Shown: positions 1 to 8,809, counted from the first letter of the stretch. The stretch: 43,176 nt of DNA from an uncultured Flammeovirgaceae bacterium (GCA_937884755.1 CAKZYJ010000176.1:1-43176); one strand, 5' to 3'. The notes: a model not told the origin generated them from the sequence alone. A program made the numbers and translations.

Positions 1-42
1 AGTATTGAAAAAATTATAGCCTTTTGACTTGCTTTATCTTAG

Positions 43-183
43 AACTTCGGGCGATATGAATGGCGACAGGTGGAAGACTATTCTTCTGTGACTACGCTTA
101 AAGAGGCTATCTTTAACATCATCAGAAAATATGATAATGAATTTAATATCAATTTTTCTGAAAATTTATTATCTATAACTTAA
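43..183 (+). pseudogene. Probable IS630-type transposase C-terminal remnant
   Basis: An open stretch of 46 codons with no start codon runs from after a TAG at 40-42 to the TAA at 181-183. Its peptide contains RYEW, then a helix-like TLKEAIFNIIRKY and the ending NEFNINFS. From memory this resembles the tail of IS630-family transposases, in which a KYEW-like segment after the last catalytic Glu is followed by a helix and a YxINF ending. Upstream bases in other frames are interrupted by stops at 25-27 and 40-42, so the rest is decayed or absent. No terminal inverted repeats could be identified. The assignment rests on weak similarity and could be wrong. It sits tail-to-tail with the methyltransferase that ends the polysaccharide locus. 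Confidence 0.33.
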
Positions 184-201
184 TTCTGTCTTAGTGCTTA
201 C

Positions 202-1014
202 TTATTTGAATGATATGCCGATGCCCCCGCCGGGATACCAGTGATTGATAGGTTCTTCTTTAAAAAACAGAAACTTCCTGTTTGTCTTGTTAGAGAAGGT
301 TAAAAGCTTATCTGTTACGTGAGAGTTATCGCCTAAAACAATGGCGTTTTCTGACAGTAAATCTTGAATTGTCAAGTATTCCTGATATTCATAATCGGCC
401 GAATGATCACTGTCATTGATAAATAAATCTATATTCTCCGAAAACTGAGATAAACTGTTAATTGAGTCGCCATAGAGGATCTTTCCAACTTCTAAGTATT
501 TATCTGTTAACAGGTAACCGGCTTTAGGATTAATATCGGTACCATAATATGTACCTACATAGCCTTCTTCTTTGTTCTTTAGTAGGGCAGCACAAATTAC
601 TACTGACCCCAATCCTTTATCTACTCCTGTCTCTACGACTACTTTAGGTTTTTGCACTCTTACAAAAGCGTACCAGCCCAGGCGTTTACCTAAGCGAATA
701 TCTAAATCGGCATACTTTCTAGAGGGAGAGTTCTTGATAACTTTAATAATTGAGTCTCTTAGAAATTCATCCTCTTCTGCTTCATAGATATACTTCAGGA
801 TCAACTGATAATCTGCGCTCGTGACAACAGAGATCATGTGAGCCAAATAACAAATATTCTTATCACTGAGATTATATGTATAATTGGTATCTTCTTTTGA
901 TTTTATTCCCCAACGTAAGATCTGAGCATACTTGTTATTGTAATACTTAGAGGCTTGAGCTAGCCTACGCAAAAAATTCAAAACCCAGAATCTTTTTAGT
1001 ATTCTTAAATTCAT
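202..1014 (-). CDS. Class I SAM-dependent methyltransferase
   Basis: The 270-residue product has a Rossmann-type methyltransferase core in its second half. VVETGVDKGLGS (about residues 126-137) fits the SAM-binding motif I. IDLFINDSDHSADYEYQEY fits the acidic motif after strand 4 seen in Methyltransf_24-type enzymes. The first 90 or so residues are helical and resemble no domain I recognise. As the last gene of the polysaccharide locus, it may O-methylate a sugar of the glycan or act on another small substrate; the sequence does not show which. It starts at an ATG, 187 bases after the stop of the upstream GT4 gene. A hydrophobic N-terminal segment is absent, so the protein should be cytoplasmic. 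The fold is secure but the substrate is not. Confidence 0.82.
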   Translation of the reverse strand: MNLRILKRFWVLNFLRRLAQASKYYNNKYAQILRWGIKSKEDTNYTYNLSDKNICYLAHMISVVTSADYQLILKYIYEAEEDEFLRDSIIKVIKNSPSRKYADLDIRLGKRLGWYAFVRVQKPKVVVETGVDKGLGSVVICAALLKNKEEGYVGTYYGTDINPKAGYLLTDKYLEVGKILYGDSINSLSQFSENIDLFINDSDHSADYEYQEYLTIQDLLSENAIVLGDNSHVTDKLLTFSNKTNRKFLFFKEEPINHWYPGGGIGISFK

Positions 1015-1201
1015 CGCAAAAAAAGATTTCTAAGTCTTATCAACATTCTAACAAGGTAAATTGGAGATAAGCTTTGAGCCGAATGCGCCATAATCGCTAA
1101 GACTTCATTATTCATATAAACTAAAAAAATAACCGATAGCATAACTACTACCGCCATGGAAAAGTATGAAAGAAAAGCTACCTAAATATATAGGTAAAAG
1201 T

Positions 1202-2311
1202 CTAGTTTTCCTGTGTGGAGGTTCTCAATATTTTTACAATATTTTTCTCAAATGAGTCTAAAGTATACAGGCTCTCGAATCTTTTTCTACCAGCACGCCC
1301 CAGCTTAGAACATAAATTCGGTGCTTTCATTAGTACCTCTAACTTATCTGCAAGTGCCGATGCATCCTTTTGCGGCACCACAAAGCCCGTTTCGTTCTCA
1401 ACGATAATATCTCTAATGCCACCTTCGGGGGTAGAAATGATAGGTAATTCATGCTTCATCGCTTCTAAAAGTACTAGTGGGAAGCACTCGTTGTGGTAGT
1501 AAGTCGGAAGTACGAAAACATCGGATGAATCTAAGAAATACTCCTTCTTTTCACCATATTTTTTGCCATGAGCGTATACAAAGTCATCGAGTCCGTATAA
1601 CGTAACTTTATTCTGAAAGTCTAATTCGGATACATCAAGCCAATCACCTACAAAATGACACTCGAAGCGAGCCCCTCTATCTTTAAGTAGCCGACATGCC
1701 TCTAGTAATACAAACACCCCCTTTTCGACCATCATATTAGATAAAAAAAGAATTTTGCAAGGGCTACTTTTATCTGGTTTTTTTGAGATAAGTTTATTCT
1801 CAGTATCAGGTATGCCATTGGCACAATAAAACACCTGCTCTTCTTTCACGTATTCAGCAATGTCCTGAAATAAGTACGGAGACAACAGAATTACTTTAGC
1901 CTTACTAAAAGCAAATCGATAACAGAGTACATTCAATTTATTTCCGCTATTAGAGTGTACTCCTTTGTTGTGCAGGTGATAAATAACGTCTTTTCCGAAC
2001 AACTTCAATGTTCCTACTATTAAAAGATCCTTATAAAATCCCAGCCCTTTTGTTGTAAAACTTAAGTAGCATAGGTCATAAGATTTAGCAAATAGTGCGT
2101 TAATTACTCTCCACTGAATTTTCAAAAATGTTCCTATCTTCGATAGTCCTCCTTTATTAAACTGTGTCAAACTGCTTGCGGTAGCTAAATTAATATAGTC
2201 TGCCTCGAAGATTGTATTAACCACTTGGCTCTCTTTAATAAGCTGACCCACAACGGAAGCACCAACAACTGGAGGGGGGTAATGCAGAATGAATAATATT
2301 TTTGATTTCAA
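1202..2311 (-). CDS. GT4 family glycosyltransferase
   Basis: This 369-residue protein has the two-domain GT-B layout of family GT4. The N-terminal domain opens with the strand ILFILHYPPPVVGAS, including the glycine-containing acceptor-side loop. The C-terminal donor domain has KILFLSNMMVEKGV and the retaining GT4 signature ECFPLVLLEAMKHELPIIST with its EX7E pair of glutamates. It is a cytoplasmic sugar-nucleotide-dependent transferase that presumably adds one residue of the lipid-linked repeat unit. It lies 96 bases downstream of another GT4 gene in the same direction, and a short AGTGC/GCACT hairpin lies in that gap on the plus strand near 2323-2336. Sugar specificity cannot be told from the sequence. 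Confidence 0.9.
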   Translation of the reverse strand: MKSKILFILHYPPPVVGASVVGQLIKESQVVNTIFEADYINLATASSLTQFNKGGLSKIGTFLKIQWRVINALFAKSYDLCYLSFTTKGLGFYKDLLIVGTLKLFGKDVIYHLHNKGVHSNSGNKLNVLCYRFAFSKAKVILLSPYLFQDIAEYVKEEQVFYCANGIPDTENKLISKKPDKSSPCKILFLSNMMVEKGVFVLLEACRLLKDRGARFECHFVGDWLDVSELDFQNKVTLYGLDDFVYAHGKKYGEKKEYFLDSSDVFVLPTYYHNECFPLVLLEAMKHELPIISTPEGGIRDIIVENETGFVVPQKDASALADKLEVLMKAPNLCSKLGRAGRKRFESLYTLDSFEKNIVKILRTSTQEN

Positions 2312-2407
2312 TTTTTTTGAATTCAGGAGTGCTATCGCACTAATTAATGAGTAGTTTAGTGACTCTATGTGATTGTAATGCGTCTACTTTACGATGATTT
2401 CTTTATT

Positions 2408-3556
2408 TCAAAGCGTACTGTATAAATTCCGCCACCTTTCTTGAAATACCTCCTGGCTGTATAGGTTTGCCGTTTCTTCGGCCTCTTTTCCCATTGCATC
2501 TAGTGTTGCTTTATCAGTGTAGATGCTTTTCAGCTTCGCAGCAATAGCGGAAGCAGTGCGTTCCACAAACCATCCGTTCTGATTATCAACTACATATTCG
2601 TCTGCACCGCTGAAGCCAGTAACTAATAGGGGTAACCTTGCCGCAGCTGCTTGGATACACACCAAAGAAAAGGTTTCGTATATGGAAGGGAGAGAGAATA
2701 TATCGGAAGCCCATAAGTAGGGACGTATGTCTTTTTGAAACCCAACAAATACTATCCGATCACCAACCCCTAGTAGCGTTGCTTTCTTTTTGAACAGTGT
2801 AATCTCCGGGGTTCTTCCCCCAATGACAAGTATTTTATAGTTGAGCTTTTCTTCCTTCAGTATTGATAAAGCCTCTAACAGCAGTCCCAAACCTTTGCGC
2901 TCAAAATCCCCTAAGGCGGCAAAAGCAATCACAGTATCAGCTTCGCTAAATCCCAGTACCTTCCGCTGATCATGGCCAATTTCTGGATCACGATTAAATC
3001 CGTTTGTGTCAACAGGATTAGGGATTGCTACTAGCTTTTCAGCGGTACCGGGGTAGTATTCTTTAATTTCTCTTTTCAGACCTTGCGAGGGCACTACTAT
3101 GAGTTTTGCATTTTGGTAAGCTTTTTTTTCTTTCTGAGCATTAAAGCTATGGTTAAACCTACGCAAGAGCTTTCTAAGCCCTTTCACATCTACTTGGTGC
3201 CAATGTCTATCTAAATAAGCAGCGTGGCAGAATTGGGTGTAACAGATATCATTCCCAGTATATTGCCCTCCTGATGCCTGCACAAATGCCCTTACACCGG
3301 CTGTTTGTTTTATCTTTCTTAGCAAGAAGAACATCCTAGCTTTCACTACATAGTAGAACATGAAATACCGCAAGAAATTAGGTTGAGCAGGTATGTTTAT
3401 CTTATGAAAAGTTAGACAATCTTTGTCTTCCATCTCTAGATGGCTCGATAATACAGTAAGCTTATGAGTGGTAGATATACCTTTGATTTCTTGTAAAATA
3501 CAACTTCCGACAGGGCTATTCCTGTTAAGGAATAGATCTATTATTATGATATCCAT
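2408..3556 (-). CDS. GT4 family glycosyltransferase
   Basis: The 382-residue product is a GT-B fold retaining glycosyltransferase. The C-terminal half holds VIAFAALGDFERKGLGLLL, the phosphate-binding strand-loop of GT4 enzymes. The signature ETFSLVCIQAAAARLPLLVT follows, with the first Glu kept but a Gln where the second Glu of EX7E normally lies. That change is tolerated in some GT4 subgroups. The middle region has PNPVDTNGFNRD, the usual linker after the N-terminal domain. It presumably extends the repeat unit of the polysaccharide made by this locus. A good Bacteroidetes promoter match lies about 130 bases upstream, so this gene and those after it may form a separately started transcript. 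Confidence 0.9.
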   Translation of the reverse strand: MDIIIIDLFLNRNSPVGSCILQEIKGISTTHKLTVLSSHLEMEDKDCLTFHKINIPAQPNFLRYFMFYYVVKARMFFLLRKIKQTAGVRAFVQASGGQYTGNDICYTQFCHAAYLDRHWHQVDVKGLRKLLRRFNHSFNAQKEKKAYQNAKLIVVPSQGLKREIKEYYPGTAEKLVAIPNPVDTNGFNRDPEIGHDQRKVLGFSEADTVIAFAALGDFERKGLGLLLEALSILKEEKLNYKILVIGGRTPEITLFKKKATLLGVGDRIVFVGFQKDIRPYLWASDIFSLPSIYETFSLVCIQAAAARLPLLVTGFSGADEYVVDNQNGWFVERTASAIAAKLKSIYTDKATLDAMGKEAEETANLYSQEVFQERWRNLYSTL

Positions 3557-3907
3557 CGATTTTTATGATGAGTGTAAAGATGTACTGTGACTGGAATTGG
3601 TATCTTGCACTAGTTAAGATTGATTGGCGAGCCGAGGAGCAGTACTTATTAAGCTGTGAGTATTTTATTTCAGTAAATCCTCCAAAAATAGGACTTTATC
3701 TATTTATTGCCAAGCTACATTTTTTCAAAATTCGGCTAACATGGAGCCTGTAGATTGTCTATTGTCAAAGCCTCTTTTATAGATCAGCTATTTTCGGATC
3801 TCAACAAGTAACTTTTATTCTAGTGAAAGGAGCAAAGTTTTTTTAAGGAAGTCACCCTGCCATAAGTACAACTACTATTACCAATATCACTTACAGTAAC
3901 GAATTAG
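3557..3907. other. 351-base gap between two GT4 genes
   Basis: This AT-rich stretch separates two minus-strand GT4 genes. It contains the predicted minus-strand promoter at 3683-3713. A plus-strand open frame of 62 codons at 3565-3753 has no recognisable motif, runs against the operon, and is not called a gene. I see no hairpin followed by a T run that would end the upstream transcript, so readthrough from the main operon remains possible. Confidence 0.5.
3683..3713 (-). promoter_or_regulatory. Predicted Bacteroidetes sigma-A promoter inside the polysaccharide locus
   Basis: On the minus strand a TTG at 3713-3711 is followed by 20 bases and then TATTTTTG at 3690-3683. This fits the Bacteroidetes vegetative promoter, TTTG at about -33 and TAnnTTTG at about -7 with a 19-21 base spacer. 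The predicted start would be near 3676, giving an untranslated leader of about 120 bases before the GT4 gene that begins at 3556. In AT-rich DNA such a match can arise by chance. Confidence 0.45.
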
Positions 3908-5128
3908 TTATCGGTACGTGATATTGAATCTTTTCATGAGCAGAAAATTTACAATCCTTTTAAACGCTTTGATCTTGTATTTCATCAATAGCAGTAAAAT
4001 CATTAACATTTTATCAGCCTTATTTTTATAGGTTCTTTTTAGAAGAACTTCAAAGTTGATTCTGAAAACAAAGTTGTTACTAAATACTTTTAAGGCTTCA
4101 TTAGCTACGAAGATATAATCATATCTATCAATAATTGACTCTCGCCCCTGTTTACCCGATGCCTGTAAGAGCAAATTTCTTCTGTAAAAATCTTTCATAT
4201 ATGAAAAAAATTCGTCTGTAGTATTAGCACAAAAGCCGTTCATGTTATGCTCTATTACCTCCTTCTGAGAATTGTCCCCCCAGGGCGTATTTAATGTGAT
4301 AACAGGGGTCTCACATAAAATTGATTCAGCCAACACCATTCCAAAGCTTTCGCCTTGTTTCGCAATATGTAGGAACATATCTATTGATGAGTAGCATACT
4401 CTAAGATTGTGGTCACCTCGAATTGTATCAATAATTATTATCTTATCTAGTATATTACTTTTTAGTGAGGTATAATGAACTATATCATTAGGTGGATTTA
4501 CAATCAATAAATAGGCGTTCTCACTTACTTCAGACAGAAACTTTTCAAATAAATCAATTAGATAAAACGACCACTTACCCGAATAACTCTGCCCAATACG
4601 ACCAAAGATAAATGCATCTTCAGGAAGACCATATTTTTGCTTAAAAGCGAGAATATCGCGTTTATCGGATCTGTAAAAAGCATCTGTTCTAATAGGATTT
4701 GGAACTATTCTCAATTTGTTAAGAGCCCCCCCCCTAGAGAGATACAGATAACTACACCAATTAGATAATTGAAAGCTATAATCTAGACATGAAGTATAAT
4801 CTGATAAAGTAGAGAATACATTAGTTTCTATAAACTTTGAGTTAGGTAGGATCTTCTTTAATCTTAAAACTACTGAGACATGCATATCATGTGAATGAAT
4901 GTGTACGATGTCAGGATGCCAATCCTTGATATCATCGAAAGTCTCTTGGGACTCATTCGTATATATATAAATACTTTTGCGGATTAACTCTTTTTTTCTA
5001 CATCCTATATCACTAAGGGCGTATATCCTACTTGAGTGGCCTAGGTTCTTATAACCTTCACAAAAGTTCTGCGCCCCTCTTTGTGTACCACCCTTATCTA
5101 AATCTTTTACTACAGTCAGTATCTTCAT
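3908..5128 (-). CDS. GT4 family glycosyltransferase
   Basis: The protein has 406 residues and the GT-B plan. It opens with ILTVVKDLDKGGTQRGAQNF, the glycine-rich acceptor-side loop typical of GT4 enzymes. DIVHIHSHDMHVSVVLRL follows, and the HxH segment is common in this family. The donor half has GESFGMVLAESILCETPVIT with both EX7E glutamates. The last 50 residues are basic and hydrophobic (for example MLMILLLLMKYKIKAFKR), suggesting peripheral contact with the inner membrane. It begins 35 bases after the stop of flippase 2, so the two are probably cotranscribed. The acceptor and donor sugars are unknown. Confidence 0.9.
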   Translation of the reverse strand: MKILTVVKDLDKGGTQRGAQNFCEGYKNLGHSSRIYALSDIGCRKKELIRKSIYIYTNESQETFDDIKDWHPDIVHIHSHDMHVSVVLRLKKILPNSKFIETNVFSTLSDYTSCLDYSFQLSNWCSYLYLSRGGALNKLRIVPNPIRTDAFYRSDKRDILAFKQKYGLPEDAFIFGRIGQSYSGKWSFYLIDLFEKFLSEVSENAYLLIVNPPNDIVHYTSLKSNILDKIIIIDTIRGDHNLRVCYSSIDMFLHIAKQGESFGMVLAESILCETPVITLNTPWGDNSQKEVIEHNMNGFCANTTDEFFSYMKDFYRRNLLLQASGKQGRESIIDRYDYIFVANEALKVFSNNFVFRINFEVLLKRTYKNKADKMLMILLLLMKYKIKAFKRIVNFLLMKRFNITYR

Positions 5129-5163
5129 TATATATCTGGAGGTTATTTGCTTCGGATAACTTC

Positions 5164-6468
5164 TTATCTAAAAAAAAGAGCCTTTATCTTCAGATCAAAC
5201 AACCATTTTTTATTGGGCACGAAGAGTTCAAAAAATAAATTTATGAGTAAATCTGCTAGGAGGGTAGCAAAAGCAGCACCTATTATCCCGTAACTCGAGA
5301 TAAGTACTACATTAAGCGAAATATTTAGCAGTGCTAGCGAAAATTGCTTCACAAAAATTATTTTTCCTAGGCCAAATTTTAGTAAAAGTTTATTCGTGAT
5401 TGTACCTAGATAAGTAAGCGGAATTGTAAATACTAAAATACTAACCACGAGATGGCTTTCTAAAAATTCGTCACCATATAACAAATCAACTAAGTACTTT
5501 GAGGAAATAAGTACGCAAGTAGAAATTGCTAACAGCAAATAGAAAACGTGCCTAATAAGCCTCTTTAACTTCCTCTGCTCTTTTTCCATATCTATGGCAA
5601 CAATCTTTGGATAGATAGATTTACCGATTACCGCAGGAATAAACACTAACACTTCGGCTATCTTAACCCCAGCAGCGTATAATCCTACGCTTGATGTATC
5701 TAAAAAATGATTCAACATTACCTGATCTATTCTCATACCAAGAGAAATAGAAACCCCTGATAATAGTAGTGGCCAACTATGCTTAAATAACTCAGATACA
5801 GTCGATCTGCGTATCTTCCAGGTTAACGGAGATAATCCGTTGAACTTATAAAAGAAAACAGAGGAAACTACAAACGCCAGACTTTCAACTACATAAACTG
5901 AGGCAAAGGCAAATAAGCCCCTCTCTGTCAAGATAAGGTAGATTTTTATAACGATTGATATACTCAAGCTTATGATACTCGCATAGACTTGGTACTTAGA
6001 TAATACCTGTGATTGAAAGTATAAGCTTATGACATTAAAACTGCTGAGCAGATTTGACAGTACAATTAGGTAGATGATGATGTTTACCTCTTTGGAACTA
6101 GGAAAGAACCAAAGAGCTACAGAAACGCATAACACCAGTACTATAGAACCAATCAGCTTGATGGTAAACGCAGATCCTATTAGATAGTCTCGGTTATTCT
6201 TTTGAACTATCAGTTCTCTAACTAGTATATTATCTACTCCTAACGAACCTAAAGCGGCAAATACCACGACGAAACTATTGGCATAGCTAAGTATACCGAA
6301 ATCTCCGGGGCCTAAATAGCGGACAACCCAGACACCCACAAATAGACCCGCAACTAACCGCAATCCATTCTCAGCTAATAACCATATCGTATTTCCAAAA
6401 TACTGGTTATTATATATTCTCCTAAAATCATTTACTAGTTTTGAAGCTGGAGGTATTTTTATTGGCAT
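5164..6468 (-). CDS. Wzx-type oligosaccharide flippase (second in the locus)
   Basis: This 434-residue protein is hydrophobic throughout, with about 12 predicted membrane helices, and fits the MOP superfamily polysaccharide biosynthesis proteins. NTIWLLAENGLRLVAGLFVG and VVRYLGPGDFGILSYANSFV near the N-terminus are the usual opening of Wzx flippases. It would move an undecaprenyl-linked repeat unit across the inner membrane. Its ATG has an AAGGAG ribosome-binding site nine bases upstream. A 47-codon frame with its own strong ribosome-binding site overlaps the first 41 bases in another frame. It is the second flippase of this locus; the other (13879-15342) belongs to a different subgroup, closer to WzxC. 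Which of the two serves the Wzy polymer is not evident. Confidence 0.9.
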   Translation of the reverse strand: MPIKIPPASKLVNDFRRIYNNQYFGNTIWLLAENGLRLVAGLFVGVWVVRYLGPGDFGILSYANSFVVVFAALGSLGVDNILVRELIVQKNNRDYLIGSAFTIKLIGSIVLVLCVSVALWFFPSSKEVNIIIYLIVLSNLLSSFNVISLYFQSQVLSKYQVYASIISLSISIVIKIYLILTERGLFAFASVYVVESLAFVVSSVFFYKFNGLSPLTWKIRRSTVSELFKHSWPLLLSGVSISLGMRIDQVMLNHFLDTSSVGLYAAGVKIAEVLVFIPAVIGKSIYPKIVAIDMEKEQRKLKRLIRHVFYLLLAISTCVLISSKYLVDLLYGDEFLESHLVVSILVFTIPLTYLGTITNKLLLKFGLGKIIFVKQFSLALLNISLNVVLISSYGIIGAAFATLLADLLINLFFELFVPNKKWLFDLKIKALFFR

Positions 6469-6571
6469 ACAGTGTGTCTCCTTCGGTACCTTTGTACTTA
6501 ACTTCTCTATTTGTATAAGATTCTGCTGGCCTATTACATATTCGCACCATAGGCCAGCGTTGTCCCTTCAT
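6428..6571 (-). CDS. Possible 47-residue ORF overlapping the flippase start
   Basis: An ATG at 6571 is preceded, seven bases away, by AGGAGGT at 6585-6579, a near-perfect ribosome-binding site of a strength unusual for Bacteroidetes. The frame stays open for 47 codons, begins MKGQRWPMVRIC, is basic and polar, and ends at TGA 6430-6428. It overlaps the first 41 bases of the flippase gene in a different frame. It contains both arms of the hairpin at 6525-6558. I recognise no family. It may be a leader peptide that couples translation to the flippase, the tail of a decayed gene, or a chance frame. Confidence 0.25.
   Translation of the reverse strand: MKGQRWPMVRICNRPAESYTNREVKYKGTEGDTLYANKNTSSFKTSK
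6525..6558. repeat. Perfect 10-bp inverted repeat (hairpin)
   Basis: GCTGGCCTAT at 6525-6534 is repeated in perfect inverse complement at 6549-6558, leaving a 14-base loop. The stem is GC-rich in an AT-rich region. Neither strand has a T run directly after it, so it is not a standard intrinsic terminator. It sits between the stop of the broken GT-A gene and the start of flippase 2 and could affect mRNA stability or translation there, or be a remnant of a mobile element. Confidence 0.6.
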
Positions 6572-6601
6572 TTGTCTGACCTCCTAAGTTAAATCAGTGT
6601 T

Positions 6602-7507
6602 CTAATCAAAAACTTTTGTTAATAACTGCTTTACTTTAGCAATACCCCGGGATCTTACTGAGTAAAAATCTATGAATTGATTATAGATATTTTCATCAGG
6701 CTTCACCGCTTGTAGCAAACTAAAATCCAAGTCATTGTTTTTATCAAGCGTAGTCTTAAATCGATTAAAGCCCCTGGTATGCGTTGCATCAGAACCAAAA
6801 CCAATATTTTCGATTTTTGAAACTGTAGGATAGATTGTATAGAGTTGATACTTGTATAAATGGTACTGCCAACGAATAGCCCACGAATCAATTTTTCCTG
6901 CCATTTGCCGGTTCAGCATCCGGTATAAATCGCTCCCATTTGATCTAAAATCCCTCCTGTTAGCTGCAGACTGCTTGAATTCCTGAAAATCTTTCACTTC
7001 CCAATCTATACCTGCCCACTTGCCTCTCCAGGTGGCCCACCCATGAGAACTTACCCGAGGAAAAGCGTAAACATCAAAAGAGTAGTCTTTTGGTATCTGT
7101 ATAGGAACTGTGTAACCCGAGATAGAGAGTACTTCCGGAAAGCTGTTATAAACAGATAGACACTGATTCATGAAAGAAAGGAAGTTGGATGAAACTACTA
7201 AATCATCCTCCAAGACAATGATTGTATCATAGCTATTTAATACTTTAGTCACTCCGTCTATAATGGAATTAGCTAATCCTTTATTTGTGTTAGCTTCAGA
7301 AATATGGATGCTCCTGAATCCCTCTATTGTTCTTAGAAAGTCACGAATGTTACTGACAGCTGATTCGTCTACCTGGTTTTTTGCCGCATCAGAAAATAAA
7401 AATAGATCGCTGTCCTTAGCCAGCTTGTTCTGTTGTAATGCTGAAACAACTTGTTTTAAAGTGTCTTATCGTGTATAGGCAAACAGGGCAATCGGTGCAT
7501 TTGTCAT
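6602..7507 (-). pseudogene. GT-A glycosyltransferase interrupted by an in-frame ochre codon
   Basis: One reading frame runs from an ATG at 7507 to the stop at 6602, 301 codons, with a single TAA at 7468-7466 (codon 14). Before it the peptide is MTNAPIALFAYTR and after it DTLKQVVSALQQNKLAKD, together the expected first strand and helix of a GT-A transferase, where family members normally read YxRPD. Later come IIVLEDDLVVSSNFL, the EDD metal and nucleotide motif, and SSHGWATWRGKWAGIDW, typical of this subgroup. The next plausible start, GTG at 7252, would remove the donor-binding strand and leave 216 residues. The rest of the frame is undamaged, so the mutation is recent, or is a sequence error, or the stop is read through. 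It starts four bases after the polymerase gene ends. Confidence 0.85.
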
Positions 7508-7511
7508 AGTG

Positions 7512-8771
7512 TTATTTAGCAAGAACCCGCGATCTAAGTGGCAATTTATTATTCTTGGGGATTCTATCAGTAGATATAAAACTACTAGTTTTTAGAGAGC
7601 CGATGTAAAATAGTAGTATCCAAAAATCCTGGGAAGTATAAAGTCCGGTAGAAAACATTCCGTATACCAATATTTGTAAGTATAAACCTACAATCCAGCT
7701 AGAAAAATGTCGTGATTTTATGAGGCTGTACGATTGGTATACACTATACAGTACTAGTGCTAAAAAAATACTACCCCCGACTATACCAGTAGCCATAAAT
7801 ACCTCTAAAAAGTAGTTATGGGGATAGCCGCCGGCTCCTATTCCCTTTGGTATCAAATAATAAGAGCCAAAAATTGGAGATTCCTGTATGATGCTCAATG
7901 TATTAGAATAGATCACATCCCGACCGCTAGTCTCCCCCTCCTGAATCATACTAGTTAAACGTATCGCTAAGCTACTTCCTAAGCTACTCAGCAAACCAAT
8001 GATAGCTTTAATATTGATGAGGATCAGTCCTACCACTGTAGACAATATTAACAAGCCTTTCACTTTCCCTAACCTAGCTATCATATAAAAAATGCTGACT
8101 AGGGCTAACACTACTACGGGTGATCGGGAACCTGCTTTAGCGATGGACAAAAGACCTACTACAAATGTGAGTGCAAACAATATTTTAACCAGTCCCTTCT
8201 TATAGTGGATAAACCCGAACAATGAGACTAGCGCCAATGCACAACCAGTTTGGCCGTACATAATCGTATTAATAGTAGAATTAGCATCATACCGAACGTT
8301 GGAGACGTCAAATTGGACGTTCTCTACAGCGAGGAAGTAAGCTACTATCAACCCGAAGGTTAAACTCACCCAGAAGAATTGGAAAGAACTTTCTGAATGA
8401 AAAGCGGGATCATATCGGAAAGAGAAGGCGAGAATAATGCCGATGCAGAATCCGACGAAATCAGTAACACCACTATTTTTTAAAGCCGGAATAGGGTCTA
8501 AAAAGACATCGATAAATAGGTTAGTGGTGTAGATAAGGGCTAGGATAACGAATAAAAACTCAAACAGGCTTAGTCGAAAAACCGAGCGGTAGTCTTTGTA
8601 GATAATCCACAGGGCCAGTGATAATCGTACTACCCAAAAAAGATACTTTACTAAAGAGTTATCAATTCCTACGATGTCGGGAATAAAGGTAACAATAAGA
8701 AATATTGAGTATAGATTTACTGAGAAATGATATTTTTCTTTGTATGTATTATAAGATATTCCCATTAGCAC
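7512..8771 (-). CDS. Wzy-like O-antigen/exopolysaccharide polymerase
   Basis: The 419-residue product is an inner-membrane protein with about 10-12 predicted helices. It has a large extracytoplasmic loop late in the chain that includes SGRDVIYSNTLSIIQESPIF and GIGAGGYPHNYFLEVFMATG. The G-x-G-x-x-P-H-N segment with a nearby R fits the O-antigen ligase/polymerase family (Wzy_C), whose members join undecaprenyl-linked repeat units in the periplasm. In a locus with flippases and Wza/Wzc, polymerase is more likely than ligase, but this family cannot be split by sequence alone. It lies 38 bases after the upstream GT4 gene, and the broken GT-A gene follows directly. Confidence 0.85.
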   Translation of the reverse strand: MLMGISYNTYKEKYHFSVNLYSIFLIVTFIPDIVGIDNSLVKYLFWVVRLSLALWIIYKDYRSVFRLSLFEFLFVILALIYTTNLFIDVFLDPIPALKNSGVTDFVGFCIGIILAFSFRYDPAFHSESSFQFFWVSLTFGLIVAYFLAVENVQFDVSNVRYDANSTINTIMYGQTGCALALVSLFGFIHYKKGLVKILFALTFVVGLLSIAKAGSRSPVVVLALVSIFYMIARLGKVKGLLILSTVVGLILINIKAIIGLLSSLGSSLAIRLTSMIQEGETSGRDVIYSNTLSIIQESPIFGSYYLIPKGIGAGGYPHNYFLEVFMATGIVGGSIFLALVLYSVYQSYSLIKSRHFSSWIVGLYLQILVYGMFSTGLYTSQDFWILLFYIGSLKTSSFISTDRIPKNNKLPLRSRVLAK

Positions 8772-8809
8772 ACTTTGAATTACATGAACTATAAATCTAA
8801 TTTATACAA

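Noticed and set aside
3565-3753. 62-codon plus-strand open frame
   Set aside because: It runs against the operon, has no motif or ribosome site, and overlaps the predicted minus-strand promoter region.
7263-7478. 71-codon plus-strand open frame
   Set aside because: It is the antisense of the broken GT-A gene, whose own frame encodes a clear fold.
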